Assembly: GCF_900215155.1 (NCBI RefSeq)
Contig: NZ_LT907980.1
Coordinates: forward strand, 1,426,001-1,490,000
Direction of reading: 5' to 3'
Length of the DNA: 64,000 nt
From: Marinobacter sp. LV10R510-11A
GTDB taxonomy: Bacteria; Pseudomonadota; Gammaproteobacteria; Pseudomonadales; Oleiphilaceae
Shown here: one piece after another, positions 36,734 to 45,086 of the stretch
Position numbering within the stretch: the first letter of the stretch is position 1
Layout: every line of letters begins with the position of its first letter
The notes under the pieces: generated by a model
Told to the model about the DNA's origin: nothing
The model's input: only the letters and a program-made list of their open reading frames with translations
Databases searched by the model: none
Program-made: the position numbers and the translations under genes

Positions 36734-37186
36734 ATGAAAATATATTTTATTGCAATAATGGTATTTATTTTGGGTGGTTGCTCAAGTAAATATGTGGTCA
36801 CATTTGATTCCAATCCGAAAGGGGCTTCATTAGTTTGTAGTGGTAAGAACTGGGGGCCTACCCCGACAAAACTTTACTATGATTAAAGTGTTAAAAAACG
36901 ATCTTCTCTAAATGTAAGTGACTGTAGTGCAAACTGGGTTAGCGGTGCGAGAAAAAGTTACCCTTTAAATCTAAAAGTATACCCTCAAGGTGGGACAATT
37001 ATTACATTGGATAGACCAAGTGGGGATGGTTACTCTCAAGATGCTGGATACGCTTTACAACTTAGACAAACAGAGGCAGCGGAAGCAGCAGCATCAGCCG
37101 CTAGAAAATCAGCTCGTGAAGCGAAAAGACAAAATAATAAAACAACAACTTGTTATACCAATTATGGCATTACCCAATGTTATTAA
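36734..37186 (+). pseudogene. Cassette lipoprotein interrupted by a stop codon
   Basis: ATG 36734 opens a lipoprotein signal (MKIYFIAIMVFILGGC) followed by VVTFDSNPKGASLVCSGKNW, which resembles a PEGA-like surface domain. An in-frame TAA at 36884-36886 interrupts it, but the same frame goes on as SVKKRSSLNVSDCSANWVSG and reaches a natural end in TTTCYTNYGITQCY at 37186. A single base change in the stop codon would restore a 150-residue protein. It is therefore probably a recent pseudogene rather than a 50-residue gene. The DNA is AT-rich. Confidence 0.7.
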
Positions 37187-37244
37187 ATTTGCGAACAACA
37201 TATTGTAATGTCATTGAAACTTATACTTACTGCAATTAATACCT

Positions 37245-37592
37245 ATGAAAGAACAGTCGTATAAATTGGATTATATATTTTTATTGTTGGCTCTGTCTTT
37301 TGTTATGGCATCATTTTATATAGATTTTACTACTTGCACTAATTCACTGTTTTCTAGATCAGGTTCTATAATGGTGTTGGTATCAGTAATAGTTGAGTAT
37401 AGAATTTCTAATTCAATATACGCAGAAATTCAAAAAGCCATGTTTCTGGGTACAAAAATAAATCTTTCCATACCATTCAAAGCGAAGCCATCAAAAGATA
37501 AAGTTTTTATTTCTCGATTCTCACACACTTTAGTAATATTGGGCACAGTAATTTGGGGTTATGGTGATTTACTATTTAAGCAAGGCACCTAA
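37245..37592 (+). CDS. Cassette-borne small membrane protein, unknown
   Basis: The 115-residue protein has three hydrophobic segments (about residues 10-27, 38-52 and 93-108) and no family I recognise. It is AT-rich and its stop codon lies inside attC3, which is usual for cassette genes. No attC separates it from the broken lipoprotein, so both are carried by one two-gene cassette. Confidence 0.65.
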   Translation: MKEQSYKLDYIFLLLALSFVMASFYIDFTTCTNSLFSRSGSIMVLVSVIVEYRISNSIYAEIQKAMFLGTKINLSIPFKAKPSKDKVFISRFSHTLVILGTVIWGYGDLLFKQGT

Positions 37593-37673
37593 CAAAAACA
37601 TGCACTCGGACAAAATAAAGCTGCGCTCGTTCCTCACTACGCTTTATTTTTCCGGTGATGTTAAGCGTTAGCG
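37587..37673 (+). other. attC3
   Basis: ACCTAAC ... GTTAGCG bound an 87-bp site. Arms such as AAATAAAG(C) and (G)CTTTATTT pair across the centre, and CACTCGG pairs loosely with CCGGTGA. Confidence 0.78.
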
Positions 37674-37695
37674 ACCAACAATAGAGGATTCTAAT

Positions 37696-38565
37696 TTGAC
37701 ATGCTATTTCTGCAAAAGCGCCCCTCCAATAGCCAATAGTCATGTTGTCCCAAACTTCATGAGTAAGCACATAAAGAAAAATAGCCCATTTGGCTATATG
37801 CTAAATTTATGGAACAAAAAGCCAAAACACGATCTGCACAAGGGGCCGTATTTTTGTCGAACATGTGACAACGAAGTGATAAGCGGATGGGAGGATTTCT
37901 TTGCAAGCAAGATTTGGAGGGAGCCTCTAAATGCTAACAATCATTGGAGTAATGAAGAGTCTTTAAATTTCATACTTTCGTTAGCATATCGCTATTCTAT
38001 CCATTTCATAGAAACGTCCCCAATAATGGCGAACCATGACTATTCAGAATGTGTAATGAAAATAGCAGAAGATGCAATCCGAGATAACTCAAAGGTCGGA
38101 AAAAGTATTTTTATTTATCCTTACGTTCATCAAGAAATAACGCAAGACTGTGATTTTCTACCAGGAGTAAATCATCTTCTAAGTCTTGCGGCACACGGAG
38201 AGAGCTTGCCAAAAGAGGGTAATCTGCCAAATGCTTTTCTTGTAATAGTTCCAAAAATGATCTTCCTTTTTTGCGATCAAGATTTATCCTCTGTTGGTGA
38301 GGAAAGCCTAAAAAGCCCTGTTCATTTGATACCAGGAAATAGTTTTGACGCTTCATCGTCCAACACGGACATGCCAATTTTCTTATCGTCAATAATTAAC
38401 AAATTAATAAATCATGGACAGTCACATCAAAAAAATATTGGGCGCTGGAACAAAATGGCATATGGAACCGATAAATTTATTAACCCTAGTAAGATCTGCT
38501 ATGTTGCACAGAGTCAAGATCAAACATTATTGAACTGGCAGCGTAGAAACTGCGCTAACAAATAA
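37696..38565 (+). CDS. Cassette-borne zinc-motif (HNH-like) protein, unknown
   Basis: The 289-residue protein begins with TTG at 37696, supported by an AGAGGA Shine-Dalgarno seven bases upstream and by the protein start MTCYFCKSAPPIANSHVVPN. The N-terminus has two CxxC pairs (CYFC at 3-6 and CRTC at about 54-57) around a conserved-looking SHVVP, which resembles the zinc scaffold of HNH nucleases, but a full HNH active site is not evident. The rest is unrecognised. It is AT-rich and its stop lies within attC4. A role in phage defence is possible, as for many cassette genes, but is only inference. Confidence 0.7.
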   Translation: MTCYFCKSAPPIANSHVVPNFMSKHIKKNSPFGYMLNLWNKKPKHDLHKGPYFCRTCDNEVISGWEDFFASKIWREPLNANNHWSNEESLNFILSLAYRYSIHFIETSPIMANHDYSECVMKIAEDAIRDNSKVGKSIFIYPYVHQEITQDCDFLPGVNHLLSLAAHGESLPKEGNLPNAFLVIVPKMIFLFCDQDLSSVGEESLKSPVHLIPGNSFDASSSNTDMPIFLSSIINKLINHGQSHQKNIGRWNKMAYGTDKFINPSKICYVAQSQDQTLLNWQRRNCANK

Positions 38566-38606
38566 GGATAGGTCGCGCGCAGCCGCGACCTGATCCGGTG
38601 TTGGAC
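38553..38606 (+). other. attC4
   Basis: CGCTAAC ... GTTGGAC bound a short site with a perfect AGGTCGCG/CGCGACCT stem in the middle. The end of the previous gene overlaps its first core. Confidence 0.75.
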
Positions 38607-38799
38607 GAGCCCGGTGCTTCTCTATTAAGGAAATATCATCGGCGAACTGAGAGGTGCTTTGGCCCTGGCATTGGGCGGTCATTTTCGTCAGGCCAGAGGT
38701 TCCCGTGACCCTCGGTGAAACCGATAGCCGATCTGTCCTGGTGGTGTCATAGGGTGCTCTGATCCCTCCCTGTGAGGTGCATGTCGGACGGATGTGGGT

Positions 38800-39873
38800 C
38801 TATGCTAAACATCGTCGCCGGATTGTCGGCCCGGGCCACCGGCAAGGTCGCCGCCAAAGCGTGATGCCCATGGGCTCGCCACAACAGGGGCAAACGCGTT
38901 GTTTCCGGGGTTGGGTGACGATCCCGGGTAGCGCCACCTGCAAGCGCAACTGCAGCCGGTGTAAGGTTTTGCGGGCACCGCCGTGCAGGAACCCGTATGC
39001 CCGCACCCGTCGCAGCCCCTTGGGCAGGACATGCTGCAGAACCCGCCAGAGGAACCGACTCGCCGGTTCGGTCAGGGTCTGCCAGCGCCGGGTCTGGCTG
39101 TCCTGGTAGCGGAAGGTGACCTGCTCACCGTCGTAATCCACGATGTTCTGCTCCCGGAGCACACCACGATACAGATAGCGGGCCAGATAGGTCAGCGCCT
39201 GGTCGCCACGGCCGACCTGCTCGCACTGGGCGACCCAGTGTTTGGGAATCGATTCCGGCAAGGCAAAGCCTTGCTCGCGCATCCGGGTGAGGAATTTGGC
39301 GCGAAACACGGTGGCCAGGGCCCGGCCGTTGAACAGGTATCGCCCGGCCCGGGCGTGCCAGTGATGGCCCGTCAGCCCGCCCCCGGGGACCACGATGTGG
39401 ACATGGGGGTGGAAAGCCAAGCGGCGGGAGTGGGTGTGCAACACCCCGACCAGCCCGAGCTGGTTGCCCAGGCGTTTATCGTTGCGGGCGAACTGGCACA
39501 GCGTCTCCCGGGCGGCCTGGAACAGAGCGTGACAGGTCCATCGGAGGTGGTGCCAGGCAAAGCCCCGCAACTGGGCCGGTAGGGTGAAGGTCACCAGGAA
39601 ATAATCCACCGGCAACAGCTTCTGCCGCTGCCGGCCCAGCCATTGGCTGTTGGTGCCGTGCTGACAGGCAGGGCAACTGCGATGGCCGCAGGACGGGTAC
39701 GCCTGTTGCACCTGCTGACAGGCGCGACAGTGATAGCGAACCTCGCCACAGTCCGGCGTATGGCAGGCCAGAATCGACCGCAGGGCGGCGTGATGTTCCG
39801 GTCGCATACGTGCCCCGACGTGCTGCTTCAGGCTGGCCTCATGATCGCGCAGAATCTGCGCCAGGGTGATCAT
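38800..39873 (-). CDS. IS91-family (HUH) transposase 2
   Basis: The 357-residue transposase has the zinc-binding N-terminus (CRACQQVQQAYPSCGHRSCP, ACQHGTNSQW), the HUH motif FHPHVHIVVPGGG, the tyrosine region LTYLARYLYRGVL and a C-terminal CPCCG. Its start overlaps the recombinase stop as ATGA, so both are coupled. It ends close to the transposase-side border. Confidence 0.92.
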   Translation of the reverse strand: MITLAQILRDHEASLKQHVGARMRPEHHAALRSILACHTPDCGEVRYHCRACQQVQQAYPSCGHRSCPACQHGTNSQWLGRQRQKLLPVDYFLVTFTLPAQLRGFAWHHLRWTCHALFQAARETLCQFARNDKRLGNQLGLVGVLHTHSRRLAFHPHVHIVVPGGGLTGHHWHARAGRYLFNGRALATVFRAKFLTRMREQGFALPESIPKHWVAQCEQVGRGDQALTYLARYLYRGVLREQNIVDYDGEQVTFRYQDSQTRRWQTLTEPASRFLWRVLQHVLPKGLRRVRAYGFLHGGARKTLHRLQLRLQVALPGIVTQPRKQRVCPCCGEPMGITLWRRPCRWPGPTIRRRCLA

Positions 39874-40784
39874 GGGGTCACCCAGTCAACCTGCAGGCGC
39901 TCCACCAGAGCATTAATCATCAGGGCACTGTTCTGCTGGGCCTCATGGGTCATCCGGGTGTAGCGGGCGGTGGTTACCGGGCTGGCGTGGCCGAGCAGAG
40001 TCTGAATCGAGCGCAGGTTCACCCCATTTTCCAGCAGATGGGTGGCAAAGCTGTGGCGCAGGGAGTGAATGTGCACATTTTTGCGGATACCGCAGTCCAG
40101 AGCGACCTGTTTGATGGCCTTCTGCACTCCACCCCGGTCCATCACCCGGGGCTTGCCGGAGGTGGCAACCGACGCATACGGCGGGTGCCCCCCGGGAAAC
40201 AGCAGGTCCGGATGACGGTGAGTGGCCCAATAGCGCCGCAAGGCCTTGAGTGTCATCAGCGGTAAAGGCACGAAGCGATCCTTCTTGCCCTTGCCACAGC
40301 GCACATGCACCCGCATCAGGTGACTGTCGACATCGGCGATGGTCAGGTTCAGGGACTCGCTCAGTCGCAGGCCCAGACTGTAGGTGGTGAGGAAATAGAC
40401 CTGATAACTGAGTTTGCGTGTGCGACTAATCAGGCGCTCGACCTCCTTCAGGGAGAGCACGTCCTGCAGGGTCTGAACCTTGGGGGCCTTGACGATAGGG
40501 ACGTATTCCCAGGGCTTGCCCAGTACATACTGATAGAAACTCTGCAACGCATTGCGGGCAATCTTGACCAGACTCCAGGACCGATGCTCGACCAGATGCA
40601 TGAAATACTGCTGGAGCTGATCGGTGCTAAGCTGATCGGGACAGGTCTCGAAATAGTCGCAGACCTGTCGCAGGCAACGGGTGTACAGATCGATGGTCTT
40701 GGGGCTTTTGCCGCGCAGGGTGAGTTCGGTGAGGTAGCGTTGGTGCAGTGCTTGAAAACGAGCGTGTTCGTTGGCGTTCATCAC
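39870..40784 (-). CDS. Tyrosine recombinase of IS91-type element 2
   Basis: The 304-residue protein has a core-binding domain (about 1-100) and the catalytic residues in LGLRLSESLNLTIADVD, HIHSLRHSFATHLLENG and GHASPVTTARYTRM. It lacks IntI-specific additions. Compared with the 283-residue recombinase of copy 1 it is more XerD-like in its C-terminal part. The upstream 80 bp contain the shared terminal hairpin. Confidence 0.9.
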   Translation of the reverse strand: MMNANEHARFQALHQRYLTELTLRGKSPKTIDLYTRCLRQVCDYFETCPDQLSTDQLQQYFMHLVEHRSWSLVKIARNALQSFYQYVLGKPWEYVPIVKAPKVQTLQDVLSLKEVERLISRTRKLSYQVYFLTTYSLGLRLSESLNLTIADVDSHLMRVHVRCGKGKKDRFVPLPLMTLKALRRYWATHRHPDLLFPGGHPPYASVATSGKPRVMDRGGVQKAIKQVALDCGIRKNVHIHSLRHSFATHLLENGVNLRSIQTLLGHASPVTTARYTRMTHEAQQNSALMINALVERLQVDWVTP

Positions 40785-40863
40785 ACTTCTCCTGACAAGC
40801 CCTCCGAAATGGAAGGGGTCAGAGAAGTACAGTCGAATTTGGCCTCTGCCGCGTAGCGGCTTC

Positions 40864-40911
40864 GTTCAACAAGGCATTGCAGCGGACAAGCCGCTGAATG
40901 CGGCGTTAGGT
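40864..40911 (+). other. attC5
   Basis: GTTCAAC ... GTTAGGT bound a 48-bp site; arms GCATT-GCAGCGG and CCGCTG-AATGC pair almost fully. Its first core also forms the end of IS91-type element 2. Confidence 0.8.
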
Positions 40912-40933
40912 TTCAAAAACGAGGAATCGAGAT

Positions 40934-41353
40934 TTGTTCGAAAAGTTCAGACGCAACTCCGCAGCAGCAAGGCTCTTAGAAGAGCAACTGTATGAACAAG
41001 TTGTCATGGAGCTATCACAAGGTCAAAGGCGCGACGGATTGTGGGCAAAAGCAATGGCAAACAGTGATGGCTCGGAAGAAAAAGCCAAATCTCTGTATAT
41101 CAAATATAGGGTTCAATCTATAAAAGATGAATCAGAAATTGCCGAGGCAGTTACAGAACAGGAAGAGTACAACCGCAAAAATGTACCGGCCATCGAGCGT
41201 CAAAAAAGAGTAAATAATGCTGAAGCCTTATTGCGCTCAAAAGGTTATTGGCTCCTATCTAGAGGCAACGGCTGGGTGGTTAAAAAGCCATTAGGTGGTC
41301 AACAACCTATAAACACATTAGATCAGTTGGAACAGTATGCAAAATCAAGATAA
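40934..41353 (+). CDS. Cassette-borne protein, unknown
   Basis: The 139-residue protein starts at TTG 40934, eight bases after a GAGGAA Shine-Dalgarno and shortly after attC5, a usual place for a cassette gene. It is highly charged, with a predicted helical N-terminal half (MFEKFRRNSAAARLLEEQLY) and RGNGWVVKKPLGG near the end. No family is recognised. Its stop lies just before attC6. Confidence 0.7.
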   Translation: MFEKFRRNSAAARLLEEQLYEQVVMELSQGQRRDGLWAKAMANSDGSEEKAKSLYIKYRVQSIKDESEIAEAVTEQEEYNRKNVPAIERQKRVNNAEALLRSKGYWLLSRGNGWVVKKPLGGQQPINTLDQLEQYAKSR

Positions 41354-41361
41354 AAAACCTA

Positions 41362-43286
41362 ATCGGGTAGCCGAGGGTATCTAACCCTCAGCCCCCACAA
41401 CACCCTGCATGCGGGTCCGCACAGGGCGTTTCACTTAGGATAGTGAAGCTTGATCCAACCATCACGCAACGAATAAAGCCCCTCAGATTTCAAATATTTT
41501 AAAGACAATGCTTGATTGATCCCTGGAGTTTTAGCGCTACGCCATGGCCCTTTGCTGGTAATGCCACACGCAACTGCTGACTGCACATGCACACCTCGTC
41601 TCATCAAGTTTCTTACCTTGGTTCGTGGCTTGCGCCACTGTCGCCAGTAAGCCATTCTGACCCTGCGCCGAATCCATTGATCTAGATCGACACAGAGTTG
41701 ATAGCCTTTGGCGATACCAAAGTAATTGATCCAGCCACGTAAGTACTGGCTCAGCTTGAAGAGTTGGTATCGCATTGATACACCCCAGTTGCGATTCGTT
41801 AGTTTCCGAACTTGTTGTTTGAACTTATTCAACGTATTCGGGTGCCAATGAATGTTCCCTGATCGGAAAGTGAATCCCAGGAACTTACTATCATTGGTTT
41901 TAACGACGCGGCTTTTGATCGTGTTAACGATCAATTTCAAACGGCGTTGCAGGTATTTACTGATACTATGAAGTACACGTTCGCCTGCACGCTTACTCTT
42001 CACTAAGATCGTAAAGTCGTCTGCGTATCGGGCGAATTTGTGGCCTCGCTTCTCAAGTTCTTTGTCTAGTGGGTCGAGCATGATGTTCGCCAATAGTGGC
42101 GAAAGAGGCCCACCTTGAGGAACACTCTCATGACTTTCACTATAGAGCTGGTTATCGATAACCCCAGCTCGGAGATAACGCTTAATCAATTTAAGAAGCC
42201 GTTTATCCTTCACTTTGTAGCCAAGGTACGTCATCAGTAAATCATGGTTAACTCGATCAAAGAACTTAGACAGATCAACATCAACAGAAAAACGGCGACC
42301 CGTTTTGATGATGCCTTGAACCTGCTTAACCGCTTGCTGCCCATTACGATTTGGACGGAACCCGAAGCTATTGTTCGAGAAGTCTGGATCGAAGATGGGA
42401 GTTAGTATTTGGGCAATGGCTTGCTGAATAACACGATCAGTGACCGTGGGTATCCCTAATTGGCGTTTGCCGCCATCAGGTTTATCTATTTCAACACGTC
42501 TGACCGGAAAGGGATAATAGAGACCTGTTTCCAGTTCCTCAACGACCTCTTTCCAACGGCCACACCTTGCCCAAGAGGGGAACTCATCAACGGTCATCCC
42601 GTCGATGCCAGCCGCCCCTTTATTGGCTCGAACGCGTTTCCATGCCGCCTGAAGGTTTTCAGGTTGCAACGCTTGTCCGAGTAGATCTTCGCTAAAGGCT
42701 GGCTTCATATCCATACGCTGAATCACGTCATCACCGGACGGTGTTCGTGTGTTCAAGTCTGTCATGGCTCCTCCTTTATTCAACTAAGTGTTCAGGCCTT
42801 CACCGTGTCCCAACCATTACGATGGGCGTTTGGCTACTATGCCGTCTGCTGACTTCTGCGCAATCACCGGCGGGGTTACCCCTATCGGCGCTATCGGTTG
42901 TCCACCTCGTTCGCTCGCAACCGCCGATGGCAACGGCTGCGCCCAGGCTTGATCGACCAGTGGCCTGACTGGTAATTGACCGATCGCTCGTTGAGCAGAT
43001 CTCCCCAGATAAGAACATGCACTGTCACTGCGCAACTGCATCATTTACGGTGGCCGTTAGATCACGCGGCTTCGTCGTCTTGTGCCAACTCGCCTCCGGC
43101 CTACGCCTCATATGATGTTCTTGTTCATCAGCTCGCAGCTTTGCTAGCGGCTTCCTCCAGACCGCGCCTCGCGGGTTGGCCCTTGCCATTCGCTAGTGGT
43201 TAGCGTTCAATCGGTAAAACCGGCTGAACGGTGATCTTTCCACAGGGGACTTTCACCCCATTAGCTCATGCCCATGCTGGGCGTAC
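41362..43286 (-). mobile_element. Group IIC-attC intron A, with reverse transcriptase
   Basis: On the minus strand the intron begins GTACGCCCAGCATGGGC and ends GGCTACCCGAT, and its removal restores an attC core exactly. Near the 3' end an 8-bp stem ACGCCCTG/CAGGGTGT with a two-base bulge is a reasonable domain V, with a CGC triad, followed by a domain VI-like hairpin. It encodes a class C reverse transcriptase in domain IV. Its orientation, opposite to the cassettes and inside attC, is the hallmark of IIC-attC introns. Confidence 0.85.
41431..42765 (-). CDS. ltrA: Group II intron reverse transcriptase/maturase
   Basis: The 444-residue protein has the RT blocks VRANKGAAGIDGMTVDEF, GIPTVTDRVIQQAIAQILTP, NNSFGFRPNRNGQQAVKQVQ, VDVDLSKFFDRVNHDLL, PQGGPLSPLLANIMLDPLDK and the active-site ARYADDF, followed by a maturase domain with YLRGWINYFGIAKGYQLC. 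It has no C-terminal HNH endonuclease domain, as usual for class C. ATG 42765 follows GGAGGAG; the upstream ATG at 42783 lies before that ribosome site. It splices and mobilises intron A and perhaps the ORF-less copy. Confidence 0.94.
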   Translation of the reverse strand: MTDLNTRTPSGDDVIQRMDMKPAFSEDLLGQALQPENLQAAWKRVRANKGAAGIDGMTVDEFPSWARCGRWKEVVEELETGLYYPFPVRRVEIDKPDGGKRQLGIPTVTDRVIQQAIAQILTPIFDPDFSNNSFGFRPNRNGQQAVKQVQGIIKTGRRFSVDVDLSKFFDRVNHDLLMTYLGYKVKDKRLLKLIKRYLRAGVIDNQLYSESHESVPQGGPLSPLLANIMLDPLDKELEKRGHKFARYADDFTILVKSKRAGERVLHSISKYLQRRLKLIVNTIKSRVVKTNDSKFLGFTFRSGNIHWHPNTLNKFKQQVRKLTNRNWGVSMRYQLFKLSQYLRGWINYFGIAKGYQLCVDLDQWIRRRVRMAYWRQWRKPRTKVRNLMRRGVHVQSAVACGITSKGPWRSAKTPGINQALSLKYLKSEGLYSLRDGWIKLHYPK

Positions 43287-43412
43287 ACAAGTGCAGGCAC
43301 GGCGACGCCCTTTTCATTGCGCCTTCGGCTCCATTTCAAGGGCGCGCGTGCTGCAAGCGTTATGTGTATACCGCGCTGCTGATTATATGGTCGCTACAAT
43401 GGGAGCCTTGGA

Positions 43413-44048
43413 ATGTTTGAGTATACGATTTTACACTGGATGACATTTTTGTCGGCAGCGGTTCTTTTGAACCTTTCGCCTGGGCCAGATATTGCCTTCA
43501 TTTTGGGTCAGACTCTGCGCAATGGTCTTCGACAGGGCCTCGCCGCTATGTTCGGTATTTGGACAGGTGCTGGATTGCATGTGGTCATGGCAGCAGCCGG
43601 ACTTTCTGCAATCCTCGCAACTTCAGCGTTGGCTTTTTCAATCGTTAAATGGCTAGGCGCTGCGTATTTGATATGGCTTGGAATCAAGATGCTGCTTTCG
43701 CGTGGCGACTCATTTGTCTCGAATGAAAACCCAAACAATCAGAGTAAACACTCGGTCTATTGGCAAGGTGTGCTGGTTTCAGCACTTAATCCGAAGGTGG
43801 CCATTTTTTTCCTCGCTTTTTTGCCACAGTTTGTTGTTGAGGGAGCCGGCTCCAATGGTGCTCAGCTATTTCTCCACGGAAGCCTCATAATCGTTGTCGC
43901 AGCTTTCATAGAGCCTCCCTTGGTTCTGGCAGGTTCTCGGCTGGGTTCATTTTTGAAGGAAAATCGGCAAGTTGGGCTTTGGATGGATCGAGGCCTTGGG
44001 GCATTATTTGTAACCTTGGGTGTACGTCTTGCTGCGAGTACTAGGTAA
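43413..44048 (+). CDS. LysE/RhtB family exporter (cassette gene)
   Basis: The 211-residue protein has six hydrophobic segments and the family motifs LLNLSPGPDIAFILGQTLRN and WLGAAYLIWLGIKMLLSRGD, plus VSALNPKVAIFFLAFLPQFV. LysE-type exporters expel amino acids or related small molecules across the inner membrane. It lies 47 bp after attC6, with a GGGAG Shine-Dalgarno, and is followed by attC7. LysE genes are known as integron cassettes. Confidence 0.9.
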   Translation: MFEYTILHWMTFLSAAVLLNLSPGPDIAFILGQTLRNGLRQGLAAMFGIWTGAGLHVVMAAAGLSAILATSALAFSIVKWLGAAYLIWLGIKMLLSRGDSFVSNENPNNQSKHSVYWQGVLVSALNPKVAIFFLAFLPQFVVEGAGSNGAQLFLHGSLIIVVAAFIEPPLVLAGSRLGSFLKENRQVGLWMDRGLGALFVTLGVRLAASTR

Positions 44049-44074
44049 TATCAGTCGCCAGTGCCAACTTTCCA

Positions 44075-44879
44075 TCACATAATCGGGTAGCCGGGGGTAT
44101 CTAACCCCCAGCCCCCACAACACCCTGCATGCGGGTCCGCACAGGGCGTTTCCCGAAAACGTTCAGAGTAAGATGGCCGATTACCTCCTCCTACCCCAAT
44201 GATGGCTTCTGATTTTGCGCCAACGTTCCTCAGTCCGGTCGGATATGGAATCGTTGGGCTGCACAGGCTCCTCATTGATTTTCGGGTTCAGGCCTTCACC
44301 GTGTCCCAACCATTACGATGGGCGTTTGGCTACTATGCCGTCTGCTGACTTCTGCTCAATCACCGGCAGGGTTACCCCCATCGGCGCTATCGGTGTCCAC
44401 CTCGTTCGCTCGCAACCGCCGATGGCAACGGCTGCGCCCAGGCTTGATCGACCAGTGGCCTGACTGGTAATTGACCGATTGCTTGTTGAGCAGACCCCGA
44501 TGCGTCGGACCGCCCCAGATAAGAACATGAACTTTCATTGCACAACTGCATCATTTACGGTGGCCGTTAGATCACGCGGCTTCGCGGAAGGCCGCCCCGT
44601 CGGCTTGTGCCAACTCGCCTCCGGCCTACGCCTCATATGATGTTCTTGTTCATCCGCTCGCAGTTTTGCTAGCGGCTTACTTCCGGCCGGCGTTCCGGAG
44701 ACCGATCCTCACGGATTGGCCCTTGCCATTCGCTAGTGGTTAGCGTTCAATCGGCTAAAACCGGCTGAGCGGTGACCTTCCCACAGGGGACTTTCACCCC
44801 ATTAGTTCATGCCCATGCTGGGCGTACACAAGTCACAGCAGCGGACGAATTTCAGCCTCCGCTGTGTTTAGCGTTATGT
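44075..44879 (+). other. attC7, split by an ORF-less group II intron
   Basis: TCACATA (44075-44081) joined to ACAAGTCACAGCAGCGG (from 44828) gives TCACATAAC, the exact complement of GTTATGTGA at 44873-44881. The inner arms CACAGCAGCGGA and TCCGCTGTG pair. This fixes the intron borders at 44082 and 44827. Confidence 0.85.
44082..44827 (-). mobile_element. Group IIC-attC intron B, ORF-less
   Basis: This 746-bp intron has the same 5' part as intron A (about 540 bp, 44287-44827, with small insertions) and the same 3' domain V/VI block (44082-44153), but only about 130 bp of unrelated sequence where A carries the reverse transcriptase. Domain V is identical to that of intron A in its visible core. 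It lies precisely in attC7, so it probably arrived by retrohoming with the help of a reverse transcriptase made elsewhere, such as that of intron A. Confidence 0.82.
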
Positions 44880-44906
44880 GAGTCCAAAAATTTCGAGGAC
44901 AAAAAT

Positions 44907-45086
44907 ATGAATTTAAGGGTTGTCGGCACCATTGGGACGTTTCTTTTAGTTTTCCTGGGGCTAATGTATAAAGTTGGCGACTTTAACGTCGAAGAATTTT
45001 TCGTTTTTCTAGGCTTTGGGTCTATAGCGGGCTTAATCGCTTGGTTTAAACTTTTTAAGCCAAGCTCTCAACGTGAAGGCAACTAA
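44907..45086 (+). CDS. Cassette-borne small membrane protein, unknown
   Basis: The 59-residue protein (MNLRVVGTIGTFLLVFLGLM at the start) has two hydrophobic segments, about residues 5-20 and 30-47, and a short basic tail. A GAGGA Shine-Dalgarno precedes ATG 44907, 27 bp after attC7. No family is recognised. Its end overlaps attC8. Confidence 0.7.
   Translation: MNLRVVGTIGTFLLVFLGLMYKVGDFNVEEFFVFLGFGSIAGLIAWFKLFKPSSQREGN

Larger units (their letters stand above)
38607..40870 (-). mobile_element. IS91-family element carrying a tyrosine recombinase (copy 2)
   Basis: This element, in reverse orientation, fills the cassette between attC4 and attC5. Its recombinase-side end (GTTGAAC-GAAGCCGCTACGCGG on the minus strand) is nearly the same as in copy 1, and its GTTCAAC on the plus strand doubles as the first core of attC5. 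On the transposase side it reaches GTCCAAC, the complement of the closing core of attC4. The precise transposase-side border in 38607-38799 is not certain. The protein sequences differ clearly from copy 1, so this is not a recent duplication. Confidence 0.72.
41357..43365 (+). other. attC6, split by a group II intron
   Basis: ACCTA (41357-41361) joined to ACAAGTGCAGGCACGG (from 43287) rebuilds the first core ACCTAAC. The second core is GTTATGT at 43359-43365. The arms GCAG-GCACG-GCG...GCCCTT and AAGGGC-GCGCGTGC-TGC pair well. The rebuilt site is about 84 bp, and the intron lies within its first core. Confidence 0.8.

Noticed and set aside
38983..39582. Long plus-strand open frame opposite the second transposase
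   Set aside because: It is a shadow of the transposase gene; it has no ribosome site or recognisable motif.
41431..42765. Reverse transcriptase as part of a retron or diversity-generating element
   Set aside because: The maturase domain, the flanking intron ends and the insertion within an attC identify a group II intron.
44075..44275. 66-residue frame in the linker of intron B
   Set aside because: It runs through domain V/VI of the intron and has no similarity to the reverse transcriptase; it is chance coding.
44215..44463. Repeated 75-80-residue frames in both intron 5' regions (also 42741-42968)
   Set aside because: They are translations of conserved structured intron RNA, not genes; the frames differ between the copies.
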